A DNA stretch of 51,566 nucleotides from Streptomyces hilarionis (GTDB taxonomy: Bacteria; Actinomycetota; Actinomycetes; Streptomycetales; Streptomycetaceae). Positions 7,308-15,661 of this stretch are shown here, piece by piece; the first letter of the stretch is position 1; every line of letters starts with the position of its first letter. The position numbers were made by a program, and so were the translations under genes. The stretch covers positions 1 through 51,566 of the forward strand of contig NZ_JAHHIT010000072.1 of assembly GCF_024539675.1 (NCBI RefSeq). Reading direction: 5' to 3'. A model generated the notes under the pieces. It had not been told where the DNA came from. It searched no databases and saw nothing but the letters and a program-made list of their open reading frames with translations.

Positions 7308-8594
7308 GTGACCGACGCCCAAGAAACCGCAGCAGCCAGTTCACTGCGAACCACCGGAGGCGCCCCTCCGGACGACGGCGGATCTACTGCTTCCGGGGCG
7401 CCGACACCTCTGCTGGAACCGCGCGAGGGCATTCCGCCCGTGATCGCCGACGAGGCCTCCCTCGTCGAGGTGATCGCCGCGTTCGCCGCGGGCTCCGGCC
7501 CCGTCGCCGTCGACGCCGAGCGCGCCTCCGGCTACCGCTACGGCCAGCGCGCCTATCTCGTGCAGCTGCGCCGCGAGGGCGCGGGGAGCGCGCTCATCGA
7601 CCCGGTGGCCTGTCCCGACCTGTCCGCGCTCGGCGACGTGCTCAGCGACGTGGAGTGGGTGCTGCACGCGGCCACCCAGGATCTGCCCTGTCTGCGGGAG
7701 ATAGGCATGACGCCGACGCGGCTGTTCGACACCGAGCTGGCCGGACGGCTGGCCGGTTTCCCGCGGGTCGGCCTCGGCGCGATGGTCGAGGGCGTGCTGG
7801 GCTTCGTGCTGGAGAAGGGCCACTCCGCGGTGGACTGGTCGACCCGGCCGCTGCCCGATCCGTGGCTGCGCTACGCGGCCCTCGACGTCGAGCTCCTCGT
7901 CGACCTGCGCGACGCGCTGGAGAAGGAGCTGGACCGGCAGGGCAAGCTGGAGTGGGCCCGCCAGGAGTTCGACGCGATCGCCTCCGCCCCGCCGCCCGAG
8001 CCCCGCAAGGACCCCTGGCGCCGCACCTCCGGCATGCACAAGGTGCGCCGCCGGCGGCAGCTGGGCGTGGTCCGCGAGCTGTGGCAGACCCGCGACCAGA
8101 TCGCCCAGCGGCGCGACGTCTCACCGGGCAAGGTCCTCTCGGACGCGGCCATCGTCGAGGCGGCGCTCGCCCTCCCGGTGAACGTGCACGCGCTGGCCGC
8201 GCTGAACGGCTTCGGGCACCGGATGGGCCGGCGGCAGCTGGAGCAGTGGCAGGCCGCCGTCGACCGGGCCAGGTCGCTCGGCGAGTCGCAGCTGCCGCAG
8301 CCCGGGCAGCCGGTCGCCGGGCCCCCGCCGCCCCGCGCCTGGGCCGACAAGGACCCCGCGGCGGCGGCCCGGCTGTCCGCGGCGCGGTCCGCGGTGTCCG
8401 CGCTGGCCGAGGAGCTCAACATGCCGCAGGAGAACCTGATCGCTCCGGACGCGGTGCGACGCGTGTGCTGGGAGCCGCCGGCCGCCGACCGGGACGCGGT
8501 CGCCGCCGCGCTCACCGGATACGGGGCCCGGCCCTGGCAGGTGGAGCAGGTCGCACCGGTCCTCGCCACGGCCCTGGCCGAACCGGCCGCCTAG
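7308..8594 (+). CDS. rnd: Ribonuclease D-like 3'-5' exonuclease
   Basis: 428 residues. DEDD-family exonuclease that trims RNA 3' ends, for example tRNA precursors. The catalytic acids are visible: Asp69 and Glu71 (VAVDAERASG), Asp125 (HAATQDLPCL), and Tyr189/Asp193 (YAALDVELL). An HRDC domain follows at about 240-320. The N-terminal 45 residues are Ala/Gly/Pro-rich and probably disordered. The GTG at 7308 has no convincing ribosome site, and a possible -10 box (7296-7301) would start transcription at or next to it, so the mRNA may be leaderless. It is followed within one base by a terminator shared with the converging transporter operon. Confidence 0.9.
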   Translation: MTDAQETAAASSLRTTGGAPPDDGGSTASGAPTPLLEPREGIPPVIADEASLVEVIAAFAAGSGPVAVDAERASGYRYGQRAYLVQLRREGAGSALIDPVACPDLSALGDVLSDVEWVLHAATQDLPCLREIGMTPTRLFDTELAGRLAGFPRVGLGAMVEGVLGFVLEKGHSAVDWSTRPLPDPWLRYAALDVELLVDLRDALEKELDRQGKLEWARQEFDAIASAPPPEPRKDPWRRTSGMHKVRRRRQLGVVRELWQTRDQIAQRRDVSPGKVLSDAAIVEAALALPVNVHALAALNGFGHRMGRRQLEQWQAAVDRARSLGESQLPQPGQPVAGPPPPRAWADKDPAAAARLSAARSAVSALAEELNMPQENLIAPDAVRRVCWEPPAADRDAVAAALTGYGARPWQVEQVAPVLATALAEPAA

Positions 8595-8623
8595 CCCGCG
8601 GGCCGCGCACGGCGGCCCGCGGG
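8595..8623. terminator. Bidirectional terminator between rnd and the mannoside transporter operon
   Basis: A perfect 12-bp GC-rich stem (8595-8606 with 8612-8623) and 5-base loop fill almost the whole 32-bp gap between the two converging stop codons. Confidence 0.8.
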
Positions 8624-8626
8624 CGG

Positions 8627-9457
8627 CTACCTCGTCGCTCCTCTCATGAAGCCGTTGTAGATGTACTTCTGGAGGGCGAGGAAGACGATCAGCGTCGGCA
8701 GGATGACCAGGACGGCGCCTGCCGAGATCGTTTCCCAGTGGGCGGAGTAGGGCCCCTTGAAGCGGAACAGCGACGTCGAGATCACGCCAAGATCCTGAGA
8801 GGGCATGTAGAGGAACGGGATGTAGAAGTCGTTGTAGACGGCTATGCCCTTCACGATCACGACCGTCGCGATCGCCGGTTTCAGCAGCGGAAAGATGATC
8901 CTCCGGTAGATCGTGAAGGCGTTGGCGCCGTCGAGGCGCGCGGCCTCGTCCAGGGAGATCGGTATCGATCGCACGAACTGGAGGAAGATGTAGATCGAGA
9001 CGATGTCCGTCCCCGTGTACAGCGCGATCGGGGCCCAGCGGGTGTCGAACAGGCCGAGGCTGTGGACGATCTGGAAGGTGGCCACCTGAGTGGTCACCCC
9101 GGGGACCAGCGCGGCGATCAGGAACAGGGCGACCACCGCCCTGCGGAACCGGAAGGTGAAGCGGTCGATCGCGTAGGCCGTCATCGAGCCGATGAGAACC
9201 GTCCCGCCGACGGAGACGACGAGGATCACGGCGGTGTTGCCGAACGCCGTGAGCATCCCGCCGTCCCGGAACGCCGTCGCGTAGTTGTGGAAGTTGAACG
9301 GGTGCTCCGGCGGCGTGAGCGCCCCGCTGCCGTCGGCCGTCTCCCGCTCCGTCTTCAGGGACGTCAGCAGGACGACGCCCAGCGGGAGCAGCACGACCAG
9401 CGTCGCGCCGATCAGCGACAGGTACACGAGCGCGCGGGCCAGGGCTCGGCGTGTCAT
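8627..9457 (-). CDS. Carbohydrate ABC transporter permease (MalG-like, CUT1)
   Basis: 276 residues with six predicted membrane helices and the EAA loop that contacts the ATPase (LDEAARLDGANAFTIYRRII). The frame is open further upstream, but the ATG at 9455-9457 overlaps the preceding permease stop by four bases (ATGA), which fixes the start by translational coupling. Third gene of a binding protein-permease-permease operon. Divergence from a beta-mannosidase gene suggests import of manno-oligosaccharides or another beta-mannoside. No ATPase gene is in the operon; a shared MsiK-type ATPase elsewhere is likely. Confidence 0.9.
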   Translation of the reverse strand: MTRRALARALVYLSLIGATLVVLLPLGVVLLTSLKTERETADGSGALTPPEHPFNFHNYATAFRDGGMLTAFGNTAVILVVSVGGTVLIGSMTAYAIDRFTFRFRRAVVALFLIAALVPGVTTQVATFQIVHSLGLFDTRWAPIALYTGTDIVSIYIFLQFVRSIPISLDEAARLDGANAFTIYRRIIFPLLKPAIATVVIVKGIAVYNDFYIPFLYMPSQDLGVISTSLFRFKGPYSAHWETISAGAVLVILPTLIVFLALQKYIYNGFMRGATR

Positions 9458-10494
9458 ACGAGGTCCACCCTGTCGTCGGGGACGAGGCGCCGCTGCACCC
9501 AGGTGACCAGCAGGATGATCAGCAGCAGCACGACGGCCGCCGCGGAGGCGAGCCCCGTCTTGTTGAACTGGAAGGCCAGCTTCACGGTCTGGATCACGAA
9601 GGTCTCGGTGCCCGTGGCCCCGCCGGTCATGATGTACGGGATCTCGAAGGCCGACAGGGAACCGGAGACGGACAGGATCACCGTCAGCGTCAGCACCGGT
9701 CGGATGCCGGGCAGGATGATGTAGCGGAACTGGTGCCACCGGCCGGCGCCGTCCAGCTCGGCCGCCTCGTACAGCTCCCCGGGGACGGACTGGATCGCGC
9801 CGAGGAAGAGCACGAAGTTCATGCCGAGGTAGCGCCAGACCGAGACGCCGGCCAGCGAGACGTTCGCCGAGACCGGGGTGCCCAGCCAGGCCCGGTCGGT
9901 GGGGTGGCCGAAGAGCTGGAGGACCGTGTCCAGCGTGCCGCCGTCCTGGAAGAAGTAGAGGAAGACGAAGCCGATGGCCACGCCGTTCACCAGCGACGGG
10001 AAGAACAGCACGCCCTTGAAGAAGTTCCGGAACCGGACGCGGAAACTCAGGACCGTCGCGAAGTAGAGCGCGGCGACGATCTGGACCACCGAGGCCGCCA
10101 GGTAGTAGCCGCTCACCCAGAACACCTGGAAGAGGTCCTCCCGGGTGAAGATCTCCGCGTAGTTCTGCGCGCCCGTGTAGTGCAGCTCGGGGCTGACGCC
10201 GTCCCAGTCGGTGAAGCTGTAGGCGATCATGTTCACGATCGGCGCGTAGGTGAAGGTGATCAGCAGGGCGAGCGGGGCGAGCAGGAACAGCCAGGGCGTC
10301 AGCAGCCGCCGGGCACGCGGCCGGCGAGGGGCCGGCGGGGGCCCGCCGCGCCGGGGGGCGCTTCGCCGGGCCCGGCCTTGGTCGCCCGCGCCGGTCTCCG
10401 CCGGGCCGCGCTCCCCGGTCCGGGGCCGGCTCCGGGTCCCGGTGGGCGCCTGCCCGGTGTCCGGTCCGGGGGGAGGCGGGTAGGCGTGCGCCAT
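9454..10494 (-). CDS. Carbohydrate ABC transporter permease (MalF-like, CUT1)
   Basis: 346 residues. A Pro/Arg/Gly-rich cytoplasmic N-terminal extension of about 75 residues precedes the usual six-helix permease core, beginning near LLTPWLFLLAPLALLITFTY. The EAA loop is ELYEAAELDGAGRWHQF. The ATG at 10492-10494 shares one base with the stop of the binding-protein gene (TGATG) and its own stop overlaps the next start, so the three genes are tightly coupled. The long N-terminal tail is common in Streptomyces MalF-type permeases. Confidence 0.9.
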   Translation of the reverse strand: MAHAYPPPPGPDTGQAPTGTRSRPRTGERGPAETGAGDQGRARRSAPRRGGPPPAPRRPRARRLLTPWLFLLAPLALLITFTYAPIVNMIAYSFTDWDGVSPELHYTGAQNYAEIFTREDLFQVFWVSGYYLAASVVQIVAALYFATVLSFRVRFRNFFKGVLFFPSLVNGVAIGFVFLYFFQDGGTLDTVLQLFGHPTDRAWLGTPVSANVSLAGVSVWRYLGMNFVLFLGAIQSVPGELYEAAELDGAGRWHQFRYIILPGIRPVLTLTVILSVSGSLSAFEIPYIMTGGATGTETFVIQTVKLAFQFNKTGLASAAAVVLLLIILLVTWVQRRLVPDDRVDLV

Positions 10495-11813
10495 CAGTGG
10501 CTCACGTCCTTCTGCGTCCTGGTCCACTTCTCGCCGAGGCCGCCGAGGAAGTCGTCCAGGCTGCCCTTCCTCGCGCCGCGCGCGAGGTCGACCAGGTCCT
10601 GGCGGTACTCGGGCTTGTAGATGCCGACCTCGGAACGGTCGTCGATCAGCTTGACCCTGGCGCCCGCGGAGTCGTCCAGCTCGATGAGCTTCACGCCCGC
10701 CTTCTCGTACGGCTCGAGCGCCTTGGGCAGGGGCGCGTTCCTGAGCGGGGAGATGGCCAGATTGTCCTTGTCGTAGCCCGACTTGTCGGTGAACCAGTCG
10801 ATCCAGGCGCGCGCGGCCTCCTTGTGCGGCGAGTGGACGTTGACGGCCTGGTGGTAGTCGGGGCCGACGGTCGCGCAGAACGCGCCGTCGGTCTGCGCGG
10901 GGAACGGCATGAACCCGATGTCGTCGGGGTTCACGCCGGCCTTCCGCGCGGCGTCCTGGAACTGGACGATCGCCCAGGTGCCGAGCCACTGCGTGGCGAT
11001 CTCGCCCTTGGCCGTGCGGGGCTTGGACTGCTCCCAGTTGCTGGTGGTCGGGTCCTTCTCGGCGAGCCCCTGCCGGACGATGTCGTACAACAGCGTGTCC
11101 CCGACGCGCAGGTCGGAACCCTGCGCCCAGGGATCGCCCTCGGCGAGTCTCGTCGTCGCCCGGGGGTCGCAGTGGACGGAGCCGTCGACGTACGTCCACG
11201 AGGTGAGCGGCCACTGGGCGGCGAAGTTGGTGTAGTACGGGATCGCGTCGGTCTTCGCCTTGATCGCCTTCAGGTCGGCGAGGAACTCGGCCGGGGTGGT
11301 GGGCCAGGCGGTGACGCCGGCCTCCTTCCAGACCCGCTTGTTGTAGACGAAGCCGGGCATGACGCCGACCGGGCTCTGCCCGTAGACCTTGCCGCCGACG
11401 GTGGTGAAGTCGGTGAAGCGGTATTTCCTGCTGCGTTCGGCCCGGGTGCCGAGGGAGGCGAAGAACTTCGGGTAGTCGTCCTTCTTGATGACCGCCGGAA
11501 TCAGCAGGACGTCGCCGTAGTCGTCCGTGTTCATGCGGATCTTGATCTCGGCCTCGTAGTTGGTCAGGGCCTGGAACTCCACTGTGACCTTGGGATAGGT
11601 CTTGTTGAACTCGGCGGCGTACTTCTTCATCGTGCCGTCCTGCACGAGGTCGGTCCGCACGGTGAGGACCGTGATGGTTCCGCTGACCTTCGAGGGGTCG
11701 TCGGGCGCCTTCGCGTCCGCCCCCTGACTGCTGCCTCCGGTGCCGGTGCAGCCGGGGAGCAGCAGGGCGGCTCCCGCGACCGTGGCGAGGACCTGGGCTG
11801 TACGACGGTTCAT
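10494..11813 (-). CDS. ABC transporter sugar-binding lipoprotein (CUT1)
   Basis: 439 residues. The ATG at 11811-11813 gives a clean lipoprotein signal: MNRRTAQ, a hydrophobic core and lipobox LLPGC. The mature part is a type 1 extracellular solute-binding fold (TITVLTVRTDLV, then FNKTYPKVTVEFQAL and the hinge region WAIVQFQDAARKAG). As first gene of the importer operon it captures the sugar outside the membrane. The ligand is inferred from the divergent beta-mannosidase, so mannobiose or manno-oligosaccharide is the leading guess. Its upstream region carries operator-like palindromes and GTGGTCGAG repeats. Confidence 0.9.
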   Translation of the reverse strand: MNRRTAQVLATVAGAALLLPGCTGTGGSSQGADAKAPDDPSKVSGTITVLTVRTDLVQDGTMKKYAAEFNKTYPKVTVEFQALTNYEAEIKIRMNTDDYGDVLLIPAVIKKDDYPKFFASLGTRAERSRKYRFTDFTTVGGKVYGQSPVGVMPGFVYNKRVWKEAGVTAWPTTPAEFLADLKAIKAKTDAIPYYTNFAAQWPLTSWTYVDGSVHCDPRATTRLAEGDPWAQGSDLRVGDTLLYDIVRQGLAEKDPTTSNWEQSKPRTAKGEIATQWLGTWAIVQFQDAARKAGVNPDDIGFMPFPAQTDGAFCATVGPDYHQAVNVHSPHKEAARAWIDWFTDKSGYDKDNLAISPLRNAPLPKALEPYEKAGVKLIELDDSAGARVKLIDDRSEVGIYKPEYRQDLVDLARGARKGSLDDFLGGLGEKWTRTQKDVSH

Positions 11814-11865
11814 GTGCGTCACTTCCGTTCTCGGGGCGTTCTCGGGACGGACGAGCACGTACGGG

Positions 11866-11930
11866 GTGGTCGAGCACGAGTGCGGTGGTCGAGCGCGGCG
11901 GGTCGGTCGACGGCGGGCGGGGTGGTCGAG
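11866..11930. repeat. Spaced GTGGTCGAG repeats in the transporter leader
   Basis: GTGGTCGAG occurs at 11866-11874, 11885-11893 and 11922-11930, with a degenerate copy (GTCGGTCGA) at 11902-11910, giving steps of about 17-20 bp. On the minus strand this lies in the untranslated leader or promoter of the binding-protein gene. Function unknown. Confidence 0.5.
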
Positions 11931-11958
11931 TGCGGGCGGGTTGGCTGATTCGGCACTC

Positions 11959-11971
11959 TGACAGCGCTTTC
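11959..11971. promoter_or_regulatory. LacI-type operator-like site (GAAAGCGCTGTCA)
   Basis: On the minus strand this reads GAAAGCGCTGTCA, with the central AGCGCT palindrome usual for LacI-family operators of Streptomyces. The identical 13-mer occurs at 45979-45991. It lies in the shared promoter region of the importer operon and the beta-mannosidase gene. Confidence 0.6.
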
Positions 11972-11986
11972 TCAACCGGTAAAGTC
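11967..11986 (-). promoter_or_regulatory. ACCGGT-centred 20-bp element, copy 1
   Basis: On the minus strand it reads GACTTTACCGGTTGAGAAAG and matches the element at 12026-12045 in 15 of 20 positions, in opposite orientation. It overlaps the GAAAGCGCTGTCA site by five bases. Confidence 0.5.
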
Positions 11987-12025
11987 AGATTCCCGCCAAC
12001 GATGCAGAACTGGCGCTCAGTTGTG

Positions 12026-12045
12026 GGCTTGACCGGTTTAGGGAG
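12026..12045 (+). promoter_or_regulatory. ACCGGT-centred 20-bp element, copy 2
   Basis: Reads GGCTTGACCGGTTTAGGGAG, immediately before the beta-mannosidase start and including its probable ribosome site. A protein bound here would block the start region. The likely binder is the LacI regulator two genes downstream, which is inference. Confidence 0.5.
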
Positions 12046-12050
12046 TGCGC

Positions 12051-14471
12051 ATGCTGGAGGCCTCACCGCTCGACGACGGATGGACGCTGCGGCACGAGGG
12101 GAAGGCGCTCCCGGCGGTGGTGCCGGGCTGCGTGCACACCGATCTGCTCGCCGCGGGGGTCATCCCCGACCCGTTCCTCGGCCTGGGCGAGAGCGAGGTC
12201 GCGTGGGTGGGGCGGCGGGAGTGGACGTACGAGAGGCGCCTGCCGGCCGCGCCGTCCGGCCACGAGCAGACGGACCTGGTCTTCGAGGGGCTCGACACGG
12301 TCGCGGAGATCACGCTGAACGGCCACCCGCTCGGCCGGGTGCGCAACATGCACCGCTCGTACCGCTTCGACGTGACGGGGCTCGACGGGCCGCTGTCCGT
12401 GCGGTTCGTCTCGGCCTACGCGGAGGCGGAGGCGGTGCGCGGGAAGGTCGGCGACCGGCCGGGGGCCTACACCGAGCCGTACCAGTACCTGCGCAAGATG
12501 GCCTGCTCCTTCGGCTGGGACTGGGGGCCCACCCTGGTGACGGCCGGGATCTGGCGTCCGGTGCGGGTGGAGCGCTGGTCGACGGCCCGGCTGGCCCGGG
12601 TGCGCCCGCTGGTGACGGTCGAACAGGGCCTGGGCGTCGTCGAGTTGCACGTCGACGTGGAGCGGACCCGGGTGGAGGCGGGGCTGACGCTCGTGGCCCG
12701 GGTCGGGGACCGGCGGGTGCGCGCCGAGGTCGTGGGCGCCGGCGCGGTCGTGCGGGTGGAGGTGCCCGACGCGGAGCTGTGGTGGCCGCGGGGCTACGGC
12801 GGACAGCCGCTGTACGACGTGGAATTGACGCTCCATCACGAGGAGGTCCCGCTCGACGTGTGGCGGCGGCGGGTGGGGTTCCGCCGTGTCGAGCTGGACG
12901 TGTCCGCCGACGCGCGGGGAACCGGGTTCACGCTCGTCGTCAACGGTGAGCGGCTGTTCGCCCGCGGCGTGAACTGGATCCCGGACGACGCCCTCCCGTC
13001 CCGGGTGACACGGGAGCGCTGCCGCGGGCGGCTGCGCCAGGCGGCCGACGCGGGCGTCGACCTGGTGCGGGTGTGGGGCGGCGGCCTCTACGAGAGCGAG
13101 GACTTCTACGACGCCTGCGACGAACTGGGCCTGCTGGTGTGGCAGGACTTCCCGTTCGCGTGCGCGGCCTACCCGGAGGAGCAGCCGCTGCGGGGCGAGG
13201 TGGAGGCGGAGGCCCGGGAGAACGTCGTACGGCTGATGCCGCACCCGTCGCTCGTGCTGTGGAACGGCAACAACGAGAACCTGTGGGGCTTTTGGGACTG
13301 GGGGTGGCAGGAGCGGCTCGGCGGCGACTCCTGGGGCGAGGGGTACTACCTGGGCCTGCTCCCCCGTGTGGTCGCCGAGCTGGATCCGACGCGGCCGTAC
13401 ACAGCGGGCAGCCCCTGGTCGGGCTCCTGGCTCCGGCACCCGAACGACCCGGCGCACGGGACGCACCACTCGTGGGAGGTGTGGAACCGGCAGGACTACA
13501 CCGCCTACCGCGACGACGTGCCGCGGTTCGTCGCCGAGTTCGGCTGGCAGGCCCCGCCCGCCCACGCGACCCTGCGGCGGGCCCTCCCCGGCGAGGAGCT
13601 CGCGGCGGACTCCCCCGGCATGCTGCACCACCAGAAGGCCGAGGACGGCAACGGCAAGCTGGAGCGCGGGCTCGCCCGCCACTTCGCCGCGCCCGAGGCG
13701 GACTTCGACCGCTGGCACTACCTCACCCAGGTCAACCAGGCGCGCGCGGTGGCCACCGGGATCGAGCACTGGCGGTCCCACTGGCCCGTGTGCGCGGGGA
13801 CGATCGTCTGGCAGCTCAACGACTGCTGGCCGGTGACCTCGTGGTCGGCGATCGACGGGGACGGGCGGGAGAAGCCGCTCTACCACGAGTTGCGGCGCCT
13901 GTACGCGGACCGGCTGCTCACCGTGCAGGAGCGGGACGGGCGGCTGGTGGTGGCCGCCGTCAACCAGTGCGCCGAGCGGTGGGCGGGCACGCTGACGCTG
14001 CGCCGGATGTCCGTCGAGGGCGAGGTGACCGGTCTCGCCGAGGAGCGCCTGATCGTCCGCGCGCGGGAGGTCGGCGTGGTGCGGGTGCCGGCCGAACTGG
14101 AGCCGGCCGGGGCGAAGGAGTTCCTGGTGGCCGACGCGACGGCGCCGCTGCGCACCGGTGCGCGCCCGGGGAGCCGTGCGGGCGGCGGCGGGCTGCGGGC
14201 CCTGTACTTCCCGGCGCCGGACCGCGAGATCCCGTACCCGCGGCCAAAGTTCGAGGTGGGCGTGGCCCCGGGGGCCGTCACGGTCACCGCGCGCACGCTG
14301 GTCCGGGACCTGCTGCTGCAAGCCGACCGGCTGGACCCGCGCGCCCGGGCGGACCGGGGGCTGGTGACGCTGTTGCCGGGCGAACGGGTGACCATCGGCG
14401 TCGAGGGCTGGGAGAATCCGGACGCCGCCGCCGCCCGGGCCGCGCTCTACTGCCAGGAGCCACCGCGATGA
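12051..14471 (+). CDS. Beta-mannosidase (GH2)
   Basis: 806 residues, the usual size for bacterial GH2 beta-mannosidases. It removes beta-linked mannose from the non-reducing end of manno-oligosaccharides. Domain order: jelly-roll sugar-binding domain (1 to about 175, with CSFGWDWGP), immunoglobulin-like domain, TIM barrel from about 280, and C-terminal beta domains. The catalytic acid/base is Glu409 (WNGNNENLWG) and the nucleophile Glu496 (VAEFGWQ). No signal peptide, so it acts in the cytoplasm on imported sugar. ATG 12051 has AGGGAG five bases upstream; GTG 12045 in the same frame is less likely. The stop overlaps the LacI gene start. Confidence 0.92.
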   Translation: MLEASPLDDGWTLRHEGKALPAVVPGCVHTDLLAAGVIPDPFLGLGESEVAWVGRREWTYERRLPAAPSGHEQTDLVFEGLDTVAEITLNGHPLGRVRNMHRSYRFDVTGLDGPLSVRFVSAYAEAEAVRGKVGDRPGAYTEPYQYLRKMACSFGWDWGPTLVTAGIWRPVRVERWSTARLARVRPLVTVEQGLGVVELHVDVERTRVEAGLTLVARVGDRRVRAEVVGAGAVVRVEVPDAELWWPRGYGGQPLYDVELTLHHEEVPLDVWRRRVGFRRVELDVSADARGTGFTLVVNGERLFARGVNWIPDDALPSRVTRERCRGRLRQAADAGVDLVRVWGGGLYESEDFYDACDELGLLVWQDFPFACAAYPEEQPLRGEVEAEARENVVRLMPHPSLVLWNGNNENLWGFWDWGWQERLGGDSWGEGYYLGLLPRVVAELDPTRPYTAGSPWSGSWLRHPNDPAHGTHHSWEVWNRQDYTAYRDDVPRFVAEFGWQAPPAHATLRRALPGEELAADSPGMLHHQKAEDGNGKLERGLARHFAAPEADFDRWHYLTQVNQARAVATGIEHWRSHWPVCAGTIVWQLNDCWPVTSWSAIDGDGREKPLYHELRRLYADRLLTVQERDGRLVVAAVNQCAERWAGTLTLRRMSVEGEVTGLAEERLIVRAREVGVVRVPAELEPAGAKEFLVADATAPLRTGARPGSRAGGGGLRALYFPAPDREIPYPRPKFEVGVAPGAVTVTARTLVRDLLLQADRLDPRARADRGLVTLLPGERVTIGVEGWENPDAAAARAALYCQEPPR

Positions 14472-15505
14472 CAGCCTCCCCGACGTCCCGGGTCACCATC
14501 AAGGACGTCGCCGCGCGCGCCGGGGTGTCCAAGGGCGCGGTGTCCCTCGCCTTCAACCGCAAACCGGGGCTGTCGGAAGCGACCCGGGACCGGATCTTCA
14601 CCGCGGCACGGGAGTTGGGCTGGGAGCCGAACCTGACGGCCCGGTCGCTGTCGAGTTCGCGGGTGGACGTGGTGGGTCTCGCGATCTGCCGGCCGGCGCG
14701 GATGCTGGGTCTGGAGCCGTTCTACATGGAGTTCGTCTCCGGGGTGGAGAGCGTGCTGACCGAGCACTCCTGCTCGCTGCTGCTGCGGCTGGTGCGGCAC
14801 GTCGAGGAGGAGGTCGGGCTTCAGGAGTCGTGGTGGCGGGGCCGGCAGGTCGGCGGGTCGATCCTGGTGGACTTCCGGGCCGACGATCCCCGGGTGGCGG
14901 CGGCCGAGCGGCTGGGGATGCCGGTGGTGGCGGTGGGGCACCCCTCGCTCACCGGGAGCCTGACGTCGGTGTGGACCGACGACGCGACGGCGGTGACGGA
15001 GGCGGTGCGCTACCTCGCCGCCCTCGGGCACCGGCGCGTCGCGCGGGTGGGGGGCGCGGCCGCGCTCGGCCACACGGTGATGCGCACGGCCGCCTTCGAC
15101 GCGGCCGCGCGCAGCCTCGGGCTGGCCGGGGCGTGGCAGGTGGCCACGGACTACTCGGGGGAGGCGGGCGCGCGGGCCACCCGGTCGATGCTGACGGCCG
15201 ACCCCGCGGACCGGCCCACCGCCATCGTCTACGACAACGACATCATGGCGGTGGCCGGGCTGGCGGTGGCGGCCGAGATGGGGCTCGCCGTGCCGGGCGA
15301 CGTGTCCCTTCTCGCGTGGGACGACTCCCAGCTGTGCCGCCTCACCCATCCGACGCTCTCCGCCATGAGCCACGACGTGCACGGTTTCGGCGCGGAGGCG
15401 GCGCGTACGCTGTTCGGGGTGATCACCGGGGCGGGTCCGGGGTCGCATCCGGTGCCGACGCCGGTGCTCACGCCGAGGGGATCCACGGCGCCGCCGCGGT
15501 CGTGA
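14468..15505 (+). CDS. LacI-family transcriptional regulator
   Basis: 345 residues. N-terminal LacI helix-turn-helix and hinge (VTIKDVAARAGVSKGAVSLA, then RSLSSSRVDVVGL) and a periplasmic-binding-protein-like effector domain of normal length. The ATG overlaps the beta-mannosidase stop by four bases (ATGA), so the two are coexpressed. It probably represses the mannosidase and the divergent importer until an imported mannoside releases it. The identical operator-like 13-mer in front of the LplABC/CE7 genes raises the chance that it, or a close paralogue, also controls that locus. Confidence 0.9.
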   Translation: MTASPTSRVTIKDVAARAGVSKGAVSLAFNRKPGLSEATRDRIFTAARELGWEPNLTARSLSSSRVDVVGLAICRPARMLGLEPFYMEFVSGVESVLTEHSCSLLLRLVRHVEEEVGLQESWWRGRQVGGSILVDFRADDPRVAAAERLGMPVVAVGHPSLTGSLTSVWTDDATAVTEAVRYLAALGHRRVARVGGAAALGHTVMRTAAFDAAARSLGLAGAWQVATDYSGEAGARATRSMLTADPADRPTAIVYDNDIMAVAGLAVAAEMGLAVPGDVSLLAWDDSQLCRLTHPTLSAMSHDVHGFGAEAARTLFGVITGAGPGSHPVPTPVLTPRGSTAPPRS

Positions 15506-15568
15506 GCCAGGATGGTCGTCGTGCGCCGCCGGTGTGACGTTCGCCGCTCCGCCCGGCAGGGGTGTGCA

Positions 15569-15611
15569 GCTACGTTACCCACAAGTAGCATGGGTTCTGA
15601 GCGCGCGCTCA
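15569..15611 (+). promoter_or_regulatory. fadAB promoter region with two inverted repeats
   Basis: GCTAC (15569-15573) and GTAGC (15585-15589) form one inverted repeat, and TGAGCGCGCGCTCA (15598-15611) is a perfect 14-bp palindrome. A possible -10 (TAGCAT, 15586-15591) lies between them. The palindrome would sit at the transcription start, a position suited to a repressor. The factor is unknown; a TetR-type fatty-acid regulator is a guess. Confidence 0.45.
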
Positions 15612-15661
15612 GCGCTTGCGTGCCGCAGCAGTGCCACCCCGCACCCTGGAGGAGAGCCATC

